Below, piece by piece: positions 51,722-61,286 of a stretch of 64,000 bases of DNA. The translations under genes and the position numbers were made by a program. This DNA is from Herbinix hemicellulosilytica (lineage in GTDB: Bacteria; Bacillota; Clostridia; Lachnospirales; Lachnospiraceae). The first letter of the stretch is position 1, and each line of letters opens with the position of its first letter. The DNA is taken from NCBI RefSeq assembly GCF_002904165.1, contig NZ_CVTD020000015.1, forward strand, positions 310,001-374,000, given 5' to 3'. The notes under the pieces were generated by a model. It had not been told where the DNA came from. It did not search any database and was given only the letters and a program-made list of their open reading frames with translations.

Positions 51722-52228
51722 CTATTGGTACATAATGTTACCGAAAGAAATATTAATTATAAAGTCAGATTTAAAGAGCTCCTGAATTCTAACCAGTACC
51801 TGATCTTTTAATTTATCTTTCATCTCCATAGCCTCATCTATTGTAAATTTGGCAAATTCATCGGTAACAATTTCTTTTATGTTGTTCTCATATTGCTCTA
51901 AATATGGTTTCAATTCTTCATAATCATTATGGGTCTTATTCAAAGACAATGACAGATATAAAACCGCATAATGTTCTTTACCGTCACTGTCTTTTAGCCT
52001 GCAGGCAAGTCTTTCATCAATAAGATATGTTTCAATATCCGAAACACTTAAATTCTCTATGCTATTCTCCGGAGATTCAAGCTCCAAATCTATTAACTGT
52101 GCTACCTTATTAACCAACTTTGCCGTTTTGTTTGAAGCTGGTACCATTACAAATATCAGCACCGTCGAAAGTATAATATTTACCAAGCACATTGCCATTA
52201 TAATAACCGTCAGTATGTTCTTTCTCAT
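51722..52228 (-). CDS. fliL: Flagellar basal-body-associated protein FliL
   Basis: FliL surrounds stators and supports torque. The 168-residue protein has one N-terminal membrane segment (about 6-30) and an extracellular domain with YLIDERLACRLKDSDGKEHYAVLYLSLSL (first part YLIDERLACRLKD) and a C-terminus IINISFGNIMYQ. Sequence is weakly conserved, so the call rests on architecture plus position between motB and fliM. The start follows AAGGGGAG. Confidence 0.85.
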   Translation of the reverse strand: MRKNILTVIIMAMCLVNIILSTVLIFVMVPASNKTAKLVNKVAQLIDLELESPENSIENLSVSDIETYLIDERLACRLKDSDGKEHYAVLYLSLSLNKTHNDYEELKPYLEQYENNIKEIVTDEFAKFTIDEAMEMKDKLKDQVLVRIQELFKSDFIINISFGNIMYQ

Positions 52229-52255
52229 ATTACGTCTCCCCTTTTCTCTGGGTAT

Positions 52256-53125
52256 TTATTTTCCAGAATATTCGTTATAAATTCTTATCTCTATTCTTCT
52301 GTTTTTAGCTCTTCCCTCCGGAGTACTGTTGTCGGCAATCGGTTCGTATTCACCCCTGCCCGAATATTTCAGCATCTTCGGGTCAAGCTTATTGTTTTTT
52401 ATCAGAAACTCAGCCGCATTTAAGGCTCTTGCTGATGAAAGCCAATTATTGTCCTTAAACACATTATTTCTGCTTACCGGGACATTGTCTGTATGGCCGA
52501 TAATCTCTATAATATACCCATCAAAATTCTTTAAAACTTCACCTATCTTTGAAAGAATTGGTTCTGCATCAGGCCTGATATCAGCTTTGCCTGAATCGTA
52601 AAGAACCGAGCCTCTCATTGAAAGCTGGACGTATCTGTATTCAGGATCTATACTAAGTTCCACATAGTTACCCAAATCCAGTTCCTGCGTAAGTTCTTCG
52701 ATGGTTTCATACATCTTTCCGGAAACTTCCTGCATTTTTTCCTTTATAATCTCATAAGCTTCGTCTAAATTATTTTCAGTTTGGGGATTTTTAATATTGT
52801 CATCGGGCTTGGAAGTATTGTCTCCTTCGTGATCGGTTACATCGCCTTCACTGGAACCGGACCCCGAAAGATAATCATCCAAATAATTTAGCTGCGTCAT
52901 TCCGGATGTAATCAGCGGGCCTTCACCTAATTCTCTGGTACCGTCAAATATACCGAAGGTATTGGACATCGATATGGCTATATTCTGAAATTTCATTTCA
53001 TCCATATCCGACATGGCAAAAAGCATAACAAAAAAGCAAAGCAAGAGATTCATCAAATCCGCAAACGTGTTCAGCCATGGTGCACTACCGCCACCGGAAT
53101 CCGATCCCCTTTTTTTTCTAGCCAA
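52256..53125 (-). CDS. motB: Stator protein MotB, PomB-like membrane segment
   Basis: MotB anchors the stator to peptidoglycan. The 289-residue protein has one membrane segment with the ion-binding Asp (TFADLMNLLLCFFVMLFAMS, residues about 21-40), a plug and linker region, and a C-terminal OmpA-like domain (about 165-285, IEIIGHTDNVPV). The membrane segment resembles sodium-type PomB more than proton-type MotB. I choose TTG 53125 (MARKKRGSD), since GGCGGTG precedes it; GTG 53134 lies in that site. It overlaps motA by 8 nt. Confidence 0.93.
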   Translation of the reverse strand: MARKKRGSDSGGGSAPWLNTFADLMNLLLCFFVMLFAMSDMDEMKFQNIAISMSNTFGIFDGTRELGEGPLITSGMTQLNYLDDYLSGSGSSEGDVTDHEGDNTSKPDDNIKNPQTENNLDEAYEIIKEKMQEVSGKMYETIEELTQELDLGNYVELSIDPEYRYVQLSMRGSVLYDSGKADIRPDAEPILSKIGEVLKNFDGYIIEIIGHTDNVPVSRNNVFKDNNWLSSARALNAAEFLIKNNKLDPKMLKYSGRGEYEPIADNSTPEGRAKNRRIEIRIYNEYSGK

Positions 53126-53918
53126 TATTTTCACCGCCTTCTTCCTGACTAAATGCAGCCTTACGTGCCGGGGAAAGGAATGACTTTAATTTTTCTTCTA
53201 TTACTCTTGGGTTTTCTCCTGCCTGAATTGACAAGAGTCCTTCCACCATTAATTCCTTTACCATAATTTCACTTGCATTTTTTGATTTAAGTTTTGTTGA
53301 TATGGGAATACATATCCAGTTTGCCAACATGGACCCGTAAAAGGTAGTAACCAGCGCAACCGACATCTGAGGTCCTATTGTTTCAGGGTTTTGCATCTGC
53401 CTTAACATATTTATTAGACCGATTAAGGTTCCGATCATACCCCAGGCAGGTCCCATTGCCGCCAGGGAATCCCAAAATCCGGTTATTTCGGCATGTCTGT
53501 CTTCTATACAATTTAACTCCGTTTCCAGTATGCTTCTTACCAGTTCCGGATCAGTACCGTCTACAATTAACAATACACCCTTTTTCAAAAAATCATCGTC
53601 TATACTATTGGCCGCTTCTTCCAACGCCAAAAGTCCTTCTTTTCTGGCTATATTTGACAATGCAATTATCTGCCTAATAGTTTCCTCTTCATTGATTTTC
53701 TGAACTTTTAAAATCAATGTAAAACTCTTCAGGTATTTAAAAAATGTTTTTAAATCCGGAGCCATAATAAGTACACAACATAAAGCTCCTCCGAAAGTAA
53801 TCAATATCGAGGCAAAATCATAAAAGTTTCCTAAATAATCAATAGGATTACCAAATACAATACCATATACAACAAGAACTGCACACAGTATCAATCCTAA
53901 AATGGATGCTAAATCCAA
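53118..53918 (-). CDS. motA: Stator protein MotA, PomA-like
   Basis: MotA forms the ion-conducting ring around MotB. The 266-residue protein has four membrane segments (about 4-22, 33-50, 145-165 and 180-200) and a large cytoplasmic loop. AMGPAWGMIGTLIGLINML is the conserved third segment. I choose TTG 53918 (MDLASILGLILC), five nt after GAAGGTGG, because homologs begin MDLA; the longer frame starts at GTG 53927 inside that site. It is coupled to motB, within the fla operon. Confidence 0.93.
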   Translation of the reverse strand: MDLASILGLILCAVLVVYGIVFGNPIDYLGNFYDFASILITFGGALCCVLIMAPDLKTFFKYLKSFTLILKVQKINEEETIRQIIALSNIARKEGLLALEEAANSIDDDFLKKGVLLIVDGTDPELVRSILETELNCIEDRHAEITGFWDSLAAMGPAWGMIGTLIGLINMLRQMQNPETIGPQMSVALVTTFYGSMLANWICIPISTKLKSKNASEIMVKELMVEGLLSIQAGENPRVIEEKLKSFLSPARKAAFSQEEGGENIG

Positions 53919-54060
53919 AACTGCCACCTTCCATCCTTGTAAATTTATAAAATCATCCGTTATCTATCTATTTGAACATTTTTTATATTCTTCATAATGA
54001 TTCTTAATGGGAAATACACGAGTAATTTTTAACAATTGCTTTTCTATTATTAAATTCTTT

Positions 54061-54252
54061 CTACAAATCTCTACAAAATATCTCTTTTTTGTATAATATT
54101 ACTAAATTTTTTACTTCTTGTCTACTTTCTTTTACGATAATTTTATTGCCTGTAGTCAATGTTATTACCGTATCGGGCAATTCTTCAACCCGTTCAATCA
54201 GTTCCGCATTTACTGTCATCTTGTTACCGTTTAATCTTGTTACTTCAATCAT
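54061..54252 (-). CDS. flbD: FlbD/SwrD family protein
   Basis: A 63-residue protein with the conserved start IEVTRLNGNKMTVNAELIE and TTGNKIIVKES. In B. subtilis the homolog SwrD raises flagellar power and swarming. It is placed between flgE and motA as in other Clostridia. The ATG at 54252 follows CGGGAGGG. Confidence 0.92.
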   Translation of the reverse strand: MIEVTRLNGNKMTVNAELIERVEELPDTVITLTTGNKIIVKESRQEVKNLVILYKKEIFCRDL

Positions 54253-54333
54253 ATAATTCCCTCCCGACCTGCTTTATAGGTTAGGGTGGCAGCAGGAGTA
54301 CTGCCACCCGTTTACTTTTTCATATTAAATCAA

Positions 54334-55812
54334 TTATCTCTTAAGATTAATAAGTTCTTCCAAGAGGGAATCCGATGTTGTAATAATTCTGGAGTTAGCT
54401 TGGAAACCTCTCTGAGTAGTAATCATCTCGGTAAATTGCTGTGCCAAATCTACGTTTGACATTTCCAAAACGCCGGTAGAAAGGCCTCCGCCTACCTGGG
54501 TAGGGTCTTTTCCTTTACCGTCAAAGTCACCGGAGTTTTGGGTTGCTCTGAACATATTATTTCCCACAGCCTCAAGTCCGGCAGGATTGGCAAAGGTTGC
54601 AACCACAATCTGGCCAAGCAGCTTGCTGTCTCCGTTGTCGTATCTTCCGTATATTTTACCGGCAGCATCAATGCTTACTCCTGTCATATAACCGACTTTT
54701 TTACCTGCCCCTAAGCCGTCTAGGCCTCCTCTGGTAGCTTCCAGAGATGACTTGCCGCTGGTTGAATACATGGTAGTCTTGGAAAAATCTATATCAATAG
54801 GTCTAAAAGGATTTCCGCCTGTTGAAGCGGTTGCTCCTATGGTCAGTGTAACGTATTTCAGCTCATCATCGTTCGTGTCGCCTGTCGTGCTGCCGTCTCC
54901 TATACTTACAAAAGCACCTGTTGCACCGTTAAATGTCAGAAGTACGCTGTCTCCGGCTTCTAAAGTTACCTCACCGGTTTCTTCGTCAACTTCAACATCG
55001 TATGTAACGTCTCCGAATGATATCTGGCTGATACCCGATCGGGTATATCTTTTTGAACCGTCTGTATCTTCTTCTTCCACAACAAAGATGGATTTTCCGG
55101 TTTCATCCTTGATGTCCACAACATCTACAGCATAAACATTGGTAGCTTCATCGTCTGCCTGTCTTACCCTTAATTCTGCCTTATAAGCATGTCCTCTGCT
55201 GTCGTAAAAATTCAAAGTTACCATAATACCGGTTCCGTTATAAGCTACCTGTGAATCTTTGCTGTCTATATTTCCGGATACATATGCTTTTGTTGTAGCT
55301 TCAGGAGTCGTATACATATTTTCCGGAGACATAATTCTTAAAGGTGAAACTTCGCTGGCTACGGTCTTTGTCGGATCACCGGGATCGACCTGCCATCCCA
55401 TAACAAATGCTCCGGAAGGTGTACACAAGTTTCCTTGAGCATCTATATTAAATGAACCTGCTTTGGTGAAATAATTCGTTCCACCGTAATTGACTATAAA
55501 GAAACCGTCTCCGTCAATCATAACATCAAAAGGATTATCGGTTCTTTGGGATGCCCCGGTCACATTTACGGATGTAGTTATGGATGCCACATTCGAACCT
55601 AAACCTATCTGCATGGCATTACGGCCTGCGGTGCCTGTTGAAGCGTTCGGTCCTGTTGCGCTTTGTGTGGTCTGATAAAATACATCCGAAAAAGTTACGG
55701 AACTTGCTTTAAAACCGACTGTATTTACGTTTGAAATATTATTACCTATAACATCCATTTTTGTCTGATGAACCTTAAGTCCGGATACACCAGAAAATAA
55801 TGATCTCATCAT
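54334..55812 (-). CDS. flgE: Flagellar hook protein FlgE
   Basis: FlgE polymerises into the hook. The 492-residue protein has the N-terminal rod/hook motif SLFSGVSGLKVHQTKMDVIG and NISNVNTVGFKASSVTF, and the C-terminal heptad-rich VDLAQQFTEMITTQRGFQAN (residues about 455-474). The middle D1/D2 part (about 150-400) is variable. The ATG at 55812 follows AGGAGG with 9-nt spacing; a second ATG is adjacent. It is followed by flbD. Confidence 0.95.
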   Translation of the reverse strand: MMRSLFSGVSGLKVHQTKMDVIGNNISNVNTVGFKASSVTFSDVFYQTTQSATGPNASTGTAGRNAMQIGLGSNVASITTSVNVTGASQRTDNPFDVMIDGDGFFIVNYGGTNYFTKAGSFNIDAQGNLCTPSGAFVMGWQVDPGDPTKTVASEVSPLRIMSPENMYTTPEATTKAYVSGNIDSKDSQVAYNGTGIMVTLNFYDSRGHAYKAELRVRQADDEATNVYAVDVVDIKDETGKSIFVVEEEDTDGSKRYTRSGISQISFGDVTYDVEVDEETGEVTLEAGDSVLLTFNGATGAFVSIGDGSTTGDTNDDELKYVTLTIGATASTGGNPFRPIDIDFSKTTMYSTSGKSSLEATRGGLDGLGAGKKVGYMTGVSIDAAGKIYGRYDNGDSKLLGQIVVATFANPAGLEAVGNNMFRATQNSGDFDGKGKDPTQVGGGLSTGVLEMSNVDLAQQFTEMITTQRGFQANSRIITTSDSLLEELINLKR

Positions 55813-55897
55813 AATTAATGACCTCCTTCATGTGCTTTGCAAACAGTTGTATCCAATCTGTCAGTCATGGATACTAAAGCCTCCGTAAGGTCCGGCT

Positions 55898-56317
55898 TTA
55901 CATTATTACAGCACCGTCAATATTAGTAAATATTTTTTCTTCGCCTTCATTTACCGCCGTAATTACCGTACTGTTTTTTATATTTACGATAAATGCAAGG
56001 TCGTCGATAAGTACCAGTGACTCTCTTATTCCCTTCTCAGACGCCTTCCTGGCACCGTTTAGCAGCCTTTCATACTGTTCATCCGTAAGATCGATATTTC
56101 TGCTGGCAAGTCGTTCATTGGCATGTTTTGAAAACTTTAGCTCTGTAATCTGTGTCTGATTTAAGCTTGCCTGTTTTTCTTTTAATATCTCATCAAAGGG
56201 TTTTCCCGGTGTATGTAAATTACCCTTTTTTGCTCTGTCGCTACCGTTTAACGGGCCTACAGGCATTACGGAAGGAATTTTGCCTATGGGAATATTATTA
56301 ATAGGTATGTTATTCAT
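55898..56317 (-). CDS. Flagellar operon protein, TIGR02530-like
   Basis: The 139-residue hydrophilic protein has the characteristic core ELKFSKHANERLASRNIDLT and GARKASEKGIRESLVLIDDLAFIV (part: GARKASEKGIRESL). Proteins of this type are encoded between flgD and flgE in many Firmicutes. Their function is unknown, perhaps in hook assembly. I choose ATG 56317 after GGCGGAG; GTG 56326 lies in that site. It follows flgD by 17 nt. Confidence 0.85.
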   Translation of the reverse strand: MNNIPINNIPIGKIPSVMPVGPLNGSDRAKKGNLHTPGKPFDEILKEKQASLNQTQITELKFSKHANERLASRNIDLTDEQYERLLNGARKASEKGIRESLVLIDDLAFIVNIKNSTVITAVNEGEEKIFTNIDGAVIM

Positions 56318-56334
56318 AAATATCACTCCGCCTT

Positions 56335-57189
56335 TTAAAGCTGACTTTCATTTTCAGGCTCAGCAGGCTTTTCTTCTGTAACATCCCCTGGGACTACTTC
56401 GTCTGTAACAGTATTTTCATCACCGGTCTGGTCCTCATCATCCACATCATCATCTCCGGGAACAACATCGGAGTTCTTGACAGTTATTGTAACCATGTCT
56501 TTAACTACCGTGGTCAGAGGATCATTAAATATCACTGTTACCTTGTAAACACCGTTAGGTGCTTTTTGGAATACAGATTTATCAATAATAACCTTGTTGT
56601 CCTTAAGGGTAACGACAGATGAATCCAACAATGTATTTTCTACAATTACGGCGACCTCATCCGCCTTTGCTTCTCCCTCGCCCTGATATACCTCAAAAAC
56701 TATATCCGAAGGATTCTTAGCATCGTATTCCAGTTCTGCCTTCTTGTCTATACGGGGCCTTCCCTGTTCAAGGATATAAGTATCATCAATGACACTGTCG
56801 ATATCCTCGATGGAATAAAGCTTTCCGTTTACAGATATGCGGGCTTTATTGTTAGACATATTTACATAATCCACTCTGCCGCTAATATAGTTGATATTTC
56901 CCAGATCGCTTTTAGTCTTTACTATGACATATTTGCCTACCAGACTTAAAGCTTGTGAATTAGATGCCATTGCATTTAAATTTTGCATCTGTTCCAATTG
57001 GGAAAATGTAGCCAACTGGGCAATGTATTCGGTATTAGTGGCCGGATTAAGAGGGTCCTGATATTTCATCTGCGCTACCAATAACTGCAGGAAAGCATCC
57101 TTCCCCAGGGTATTTTTTGCCGTAGTTTCCTTTGTACTGCTTGTCTGGTCAATAACCCCATTTTTGACCGGCTGAATTAATTCACTCAT
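56335..57189 (-). CDS. flgD: Hook-capping scaffold protein FlgD
   Basis: FlgD caps the growing hook and is later replaced. The N-terminal region has the typical LGKDAFLQLLVAQMKYQDPL and NTEYIAQLATFSQLEQMQNL. A central beta-rich domain (about 95-240) follows. The last 40 residues are very acidic (DDDVDDEDQTGDENTVTDE). That tail is longer than in most homologs I know. It has 284 residues. The ATG at 57189 follows AGGAAAG. It lies 28 nt after fliK. Confidence 0.92.
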   Translation of the reverse strand: MSELIQPVKNGVIDQTSSTKETTAKNTLGKDAFLQLLVAQMKYQDPLNPATNTEYIAQLATFSQLEQMQNLNAMASNSQALSLVGKYVIVKTKSDLGNINYISGRVDYVNMSNNKARISVNGKLYSIEDIDSVIDDTYILEQGRPRIDKKAELEYDAKNPSDIVFEVYQGEGEAKADEVAVIVENTLLDSSVVTLKDNKVIIDKSVFQKAPNGVYKVTVIFNDPLTTVVKDMVTITVKNSDVVPGDDDVDDEDQTGDENTVTDEVVPGDVTEEKPAEPENESQL

Positions 57190-57217
57190 GACTTTCCTCC
57201 TTTTTTGCGCTTACCGG

Positions 57218-58612
57218 CTAAGCCGTATAATCGATATTGTGACCGCTGACACCGGTAATCCTGACAGGTGTACTTTCTTCTGCCGGTTCTTCGCTCATGG
57301 CTACGGCTTCTTCGAAAGTAATCTTTCGTCCGCTTCCGCTTTCTTTCTTTTGCGTACTGCCCTGGTCACCCAAATTGCCGTTTTGCTCAAATGAGTAACC
57401 GGCTATGGTAACTTCTATGCTTTCAACCTTTATTCCTTGCTGTGCAAGGTTTTCTTTAAAGGCCACCATCTGTCCTTCCAAAGCCGCTTTAGCCGATTCG
57501 TTTTGAACAATGAAGCGGGCAGACAGAACACCTTCCGCATTGGAACTTATGGTAAGGTTTACTTTACCGAGGTGTTCCGGATATAACTGAAGTTCCATGG
57601 TAGTCTGTCCGGGTTTTGCCATAATGCGAACCTGCTCTATAATCTCGCGGGCAATTTCTTTAATGTTGGTAAGTCTAACGGTGTCTTCGGAAAATTCGCC
57701 TATGCTATTTTCATAACCGGCCTCTAACCTGTTAAGGAAAGCCTCAAATCCGTCAGTTAAATCAAGATTTTCATCCTTATTGTTTTCTTCTGCCTGATTA
57801 GCATTGCTGTCTTTAGCTTTGTTTACAATTATGTCAGCATTGTCTGAGTTTTCGGCAACAGTACCGACCTTAGCCGTATCGGTTACAGTTTCCTTTTCGG
57901 TTTGTACCTTATTATTTTCGGTTGGGTCATCCTGCCTAAACTGAGCCAAAATCTCTTCATTTGCGTCATTTTGATCGATTAATTGAATGCCGTATTCTTT
58001 TGTAATCTGTTCAATCTCATCCCGGGTAAGCCCTATGTTAGCTTCTTTGATGATCTTGTCCAAAGTTTCGGTAAGATTTTTGAATGTTTCACCGACCTGC
58101 TCATCAAGAAGCAATACTGTGGCATCAACATTACCGCTGTTATAAAGCACCAGACTTTTAATTGCCTGCATATCCAACAGATCGATATTGTCAAGGCCAA
58201 GCTCTTCCATCATCTTGCTAAGCTCTTCATCTGTAATATTCAGAGCTTCGGTTATAGCATTCCGGATCTGATTAAACATAGCCATAATTTGCTCGGCTAC
58301 TGCGGAAATATATACGGCATTGTTTTGGTCATCAGCCTGCTCCTCGGGCAACTGACCTTTAAGAATGTCACCGGTCTTTTTAGGTACCGCTTTGTAATCA
58401 GTACTTACTGCCGCAGTATTATCTGCCTTTTCCTGTCCGGTTTTAGCTGTTGTTTTTGTATCACTTTTTACTTCAGCCGATTTTCCGGAACCTGCACAGT
58501 TACCAAGCAACAGGTCAAAATTGCTTTGGCTGCTTTTCTTTGTAAAAGTGCTTCTATCGGCAGTACTTACTGTCAATGCCGAAGCATTCATTGTAACGTT
58601 TTGCATCACCAT
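57218..58612 (-). CDS. fliK: Hook-length control protein FliK
   Basis: FliK measures the hook and triggers the FlhB substrate switch. It has 464 residues. The long N-terminal part (about 1-320) is hydrophilic, with many Asp, Asn and Thr, as expected for a molecular ruler. The C-terminal switch domain has TTMELQLYPEHLGKVNLTI near 345 and ALEGQMVAFKENLAQQGIKV near 385. The ATG at 58612 follows GGAGGG. The gene sits between the MotE-like gene and flgD. Confidence 0.93.
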   Translation of the reverse strand: MVMQNVTMNASALTVSTADRSTFTKKSSQSNFDLLLGNCAGSGKSAEVKSDTKTTAKTGQEKADNTAAVSTDYKAVPKKTGDILKGQLPEEQADDQNNAVYISAVAEQIMAMFNQIRNAITEALNITDEELSKMMEELGLDNIDLLDMQAIKSLVLYNSGNVDATVLLLDEQVGETFKNLTETLDKIIKEANIGLTRDEIEQITKEYGIQLIDQNDANEEILAQFRQDDPTENNKVQTEKETVTDTAKVGTVAENSDNADIIVNKAKDSNANQAEENNKDENLDLTDGFEAFLNRLEAGYENSIGEFSEDTVRLTNIKEIAREIIEQVRIMAKPGQTTMELQLYPEHLGKVNLTISSNAEGVLSARFIVQNESAKAALEGQMVAFKENLAQQGIKVESIEVTIAGYSFEQNGNLGDQGSTQKKESGSGRKITFEEAVAMSEEPAEESTPVRITGVSGHNIDYTA

Positions 58613-58689
58613 TCTTTTCCCTCCTTTCTTAGTAAGATAAATTTATCTACAACAGGGATAAAAATCCCTGATGTATTCCGACTTATAAT

Positions 58690-59451
58690 TTACTTTGCAA
58701 GCCTTTCTTCATCCATATCAAGCATTTTCTTTGTAATCTTTGCAGCCATTACATAATCCATCTCGGCTAAAATTTTAGAACTTTCACTGGGCCTCATGGC
58801 AAGAAGAATCTTTGCCACGGATTCTATATCTGCCGTCATTGTTTCTAAAATCTGAGCAGCCGCCTTAGGCTCCATCTTTCTGTAAATATCGGCTTTTTCC
58901 TTTATGGCTTGCGAATACTCAAGCTGTTCCACTACTTGTCTGTATATTATCTCGGCATTGGCCGGATTTATATCTTCATAAAATTTCTTATATTCTTCCA
59001 AATCCGGAGCCTGATCTGCAAATACAACTTTTTTGTCAAATTCCAGTTGCCTTTCCTCAAACTCCTTCTGGCTGTCTTCAAACTTCCTGAGTCTTGCTAC
59101 TTCCGCCAAAAGCTCGTCCTTCTCGCCTTTAATTTCACTTTTGTCGTCTTCCAATCCTTTGATTATTTCTTCCAATTCTTTTATTCTTGCTACCGCCTCA
59201 GCCAAAGTTTTATATTCATAGTTATTTTCTTTTGCCAGCTGTTCATCCGATACTTTTGGAAGAATTTTATTGATAAGAGGGACATCTTTTATTATGGGTC
59301 TTAAAACACCTGAGCCAAATCCTCCTACGTCAAACTTTATTAGAAGTCCGAATATTATAAACCATAAAATGGCAATCGCAATGGCAATCAAAACGGTCAA
59401 TATCTTGCTGCTTTCTTTTTCTATCCCTTCATTGTTTTTGGTTTTTGCCAT
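58690..59451 (-). CDS. MotE/YlxF-like membrane protein with MgtE-N-type domain
   Basis: The 253-residue protein has a cytoplasmic start, one membrane segment (about 17-40) and a long coiled coil (about 75-150). Its C-terminal domain resembles MgtE N-terminal repeats (DIYRKMEPKAAAQILETMT, AKILLAMRPSESSKILAEMD). In other bacteria MotE is a MotC chaperone, and B. subtilis has ylxF at this spot; its role in flagella is not settled. It overlaps fliJ by one base (TAATG). Confidence 0.85.
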   Translation of the reverse strand: MAKTKNNEGIEKESSKILTVLIAIAIAILWFIIFGLLIKFDVGGFGSGVLRPIIKDVPLINKILPKVSDEQLAKENNYEYKTLAEAVARIKELEEIIKGLEDDKSEIKGEKDELLAEVARLRKFEDSQKEFEERQLEFDKKVVFADQAPDLEEYKKFYEDINPANAEIIYRQVVEQLEYSQAIKEKADIYRKMEPKAAAQILETMTADIESVAKILLAMRPSESSKILAEMDYVMAAKITKKMLDMDEERLAK

Positions 59452-59912
59452 TATCTATCCTCCTCATGCAACAAAACGCTGCCATATATAAAACTGTTGT
59501 GCTCGTCTATTTCTTTTTGCTCTTCGGCTTCATATTCCATCATATATTCCTGCCATGCCTTTTCTTTAAGTTTCTCCTGGGTCTTTCTTTCAACCATGGC
59601 TTCATTAAGACGCGCCCTTGCTGTTTCCAGCCGCTTTTTTGCCGCCTTTACTACAGCGATTTGATTTTCTATTCTTTCATTCATTATATTAATAGCTTCC
59701 GAAAGCTGTTTCATTTTTATAATATTAAGCCTGCTTGTGCAAAGCTTTCGCTGTTCGTCTTCATAAAACGTCTTTTTTTGCTTTAAAATTTCAAGCTTTT
59801 CCTCTTCCTTTTTCAAATTTGCGAGGGCATTGGCATAAACAAGCTTTGCCTGATCTTCCAATTTTATTTTAATTTTCAGTATGCTTTCCATCCTGTACCG
59901 GAACTTTTTCAT
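59451..59912 (-). CDS. fliJ: Flagellar export chaperone FliJ
   Basis: FliJ is the central coiled-coil stalk of the export ATPase. The 153-residue protein is almost wholly helical, rich in Lys, Glu and Ala, with the typical start MKKFRYRMESILKIKIKLED. It overlaps fliI by one base (TAATG) and is likewise coupled to the next gene. Confidence 0.92.
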   Translation of the reverse strand: MKKFRYRMESILKIKIKLEDQAKLVYANALANLKKEEEKLEILKQKKTFYEDEQRKLCTSRLNIIKMKQLSEAINIMNERIENQIAVVKAAKKRLETARARLNEAMVERKTQEKLKEKAWQEYMMEYEAEEQKEIDEHNSFIYGSVLLHEEDR

Positions 59913-61219
59913 TATTTTTCAAAAATCTCCTTTAGCATAGCAATCTCTTGTTCAAAATCAAATTTTTCACTTGTTTCCTGCATAAGAAATTCATTAACCT
60001 GCTTAATCTTTGAGATTGCATAGTCTATATCGGGATTGGAACCGTTTCTGTAGGCTCCTATATTTATCAAATCTTCTGCATCCATATATGTAGCCAGAAC
60101 ATTTTTTAATTTGTTTGCCGCTTCTTTATGTTCTTTTGTAACAATCTGGTTCATAACACGGGAGATGCTTTGCAAAACGTCAATAGGCGGATAATGGTTT
60201 TTATGGGCTAGTTTTCTTGACAACATTATATGGCCGTCCAAGATGCTTCTTGCTGTATCGGTTATAGGCTCGTTGAAATCGTCACCGTCCACCAATACGG
60301 TATATAGCCCTGTTATCGATCCCTTTTCCGAATTGCCGGCTCTCTCCAATAGTTTCGGCATTTCGGCATATACACTGGGCGGATATCCTCTGGAAACCGG
60401 CGGTTCTCCCGAAGCTAAGCCGATTTCTCTTTGAGCCATACAGAATCTTGTAAGCGAATCCATCATAAGAAGGACGTCTTTACCCTGATCCCTGAAATAT
60501 TCTGCTATTGCGACGGCAGTCTTGGCTGCTTTTTTACGGATTAAAGCAGGTTTATCCGAAGTTGCTACAACCACTACCGAACGTCTTAAGCCTTCTTCGC
60601 CTAAGTCTCTTTCGATAAATTCCCTGACTTCCCTGCCTCGCTCTCCTATCAGGGCTATAACATTTATGTCCGCTTTGGTATTCCTTGCAAACATTCCCAT
60701 CAGTGTACTTTTACCGACACCGCTGCCGGCAAATATGCCTATTCTTTGCCCTTTACCCACCGTTATAAGACCGTCTACAGCCTTTACTCCGAGCGGCAAT
60801 ACTTCATCAATTAACTTACGTTTTAGCGGGTCCGGAGGCGACGCTTCGGCTTCATAGAATTTATTGCATTTTAACTGCGAACCGTCCATAGGATTTCCAA
60901 GTCCGTCAAGAACTTTCCCCAAAAGTTCTTCACCGACCGGAACTTTAAAAGATGTTCCGGTGTTTTCGACCAGGTTTCCTATGCCTACTCCGGTCATATC
61001 ATCATAGGGCATAAGCAGAATTCTGCTTCCTTGAAAACCTACCACTTCCGCCAGCTTTTTATTGCTTTCGCCACAGGTTATGCAGCAGACGTCGTTTAAA
61101 TTGGAAGCAGGTCCCGAGGCTTCCATGGTAAGTCCGACCATTTTAACTATTTTGCCGTATTCTTTAAAGTAGTTTTTATCAAGTAGCTGCCTGTATTTTT
61201 CAAAATTGATAATATCCAT
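59912..61219 (-). CDS. fliI: Flagellar export ATPase FliI
   Basis: FliI is the F1-beta-like hexameric ATPase that unfolds export substrates. It has 435 residues. Walker A is GIFAGSGVGKSTLMGMF near 162-178, Walker B is DVLLMMDSLTRF near 243, and YPPSVYAEMPKLLERAGN lies near 290. The ATG at 61219 follows AGGTAGGA. A 179-bp gap with SigD-like promoter candidates separates it from fliH. Confidence 0.97.
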   Translation of the reverse strand: MDIINFEKYRQLLDKNYFKEYGKIVKMVGLTMEASGPASNLNDVCCITCGESNKKLAEVVGFQGSRILLMPYDDMTGVGIGNLVENTGTSFKVPVGEELLGKVLDGLGNPMDGSQLKCNKFYEAEASPPDPLKRKLIDEVLPLGVKAVDGLITVGKGQRIGIFAGSGVGKSTLMGMFARNTKADINVIALIGERGREVREFIERDLGEEGLRRSVVVVATSDKPALIRKKAAKTAVAIAEYFRDQGKDVLLMMDSLTRFCMAQREIGLASGEPPVSRGYPPSVYAEMPKLLERAGNSEKGSITGLYTVLVDGDDFNEPITDTARSILDGHIMLSRKLAHKNHYPPIDVLQSISRVMNQIVTKEHKEAANKLKNVLATYMDAEDLINIGAYRNGSNPDIDYAISKIKQVNEFLMQETSEKFDFEQEIAMLKEIFEK

Positions 61220-61286
61220 CTGTTCCTACCTTCTAAGCGTTAACTTCGGATAGCTTATGCGACTTATGATGTATATATAGTTTTTT

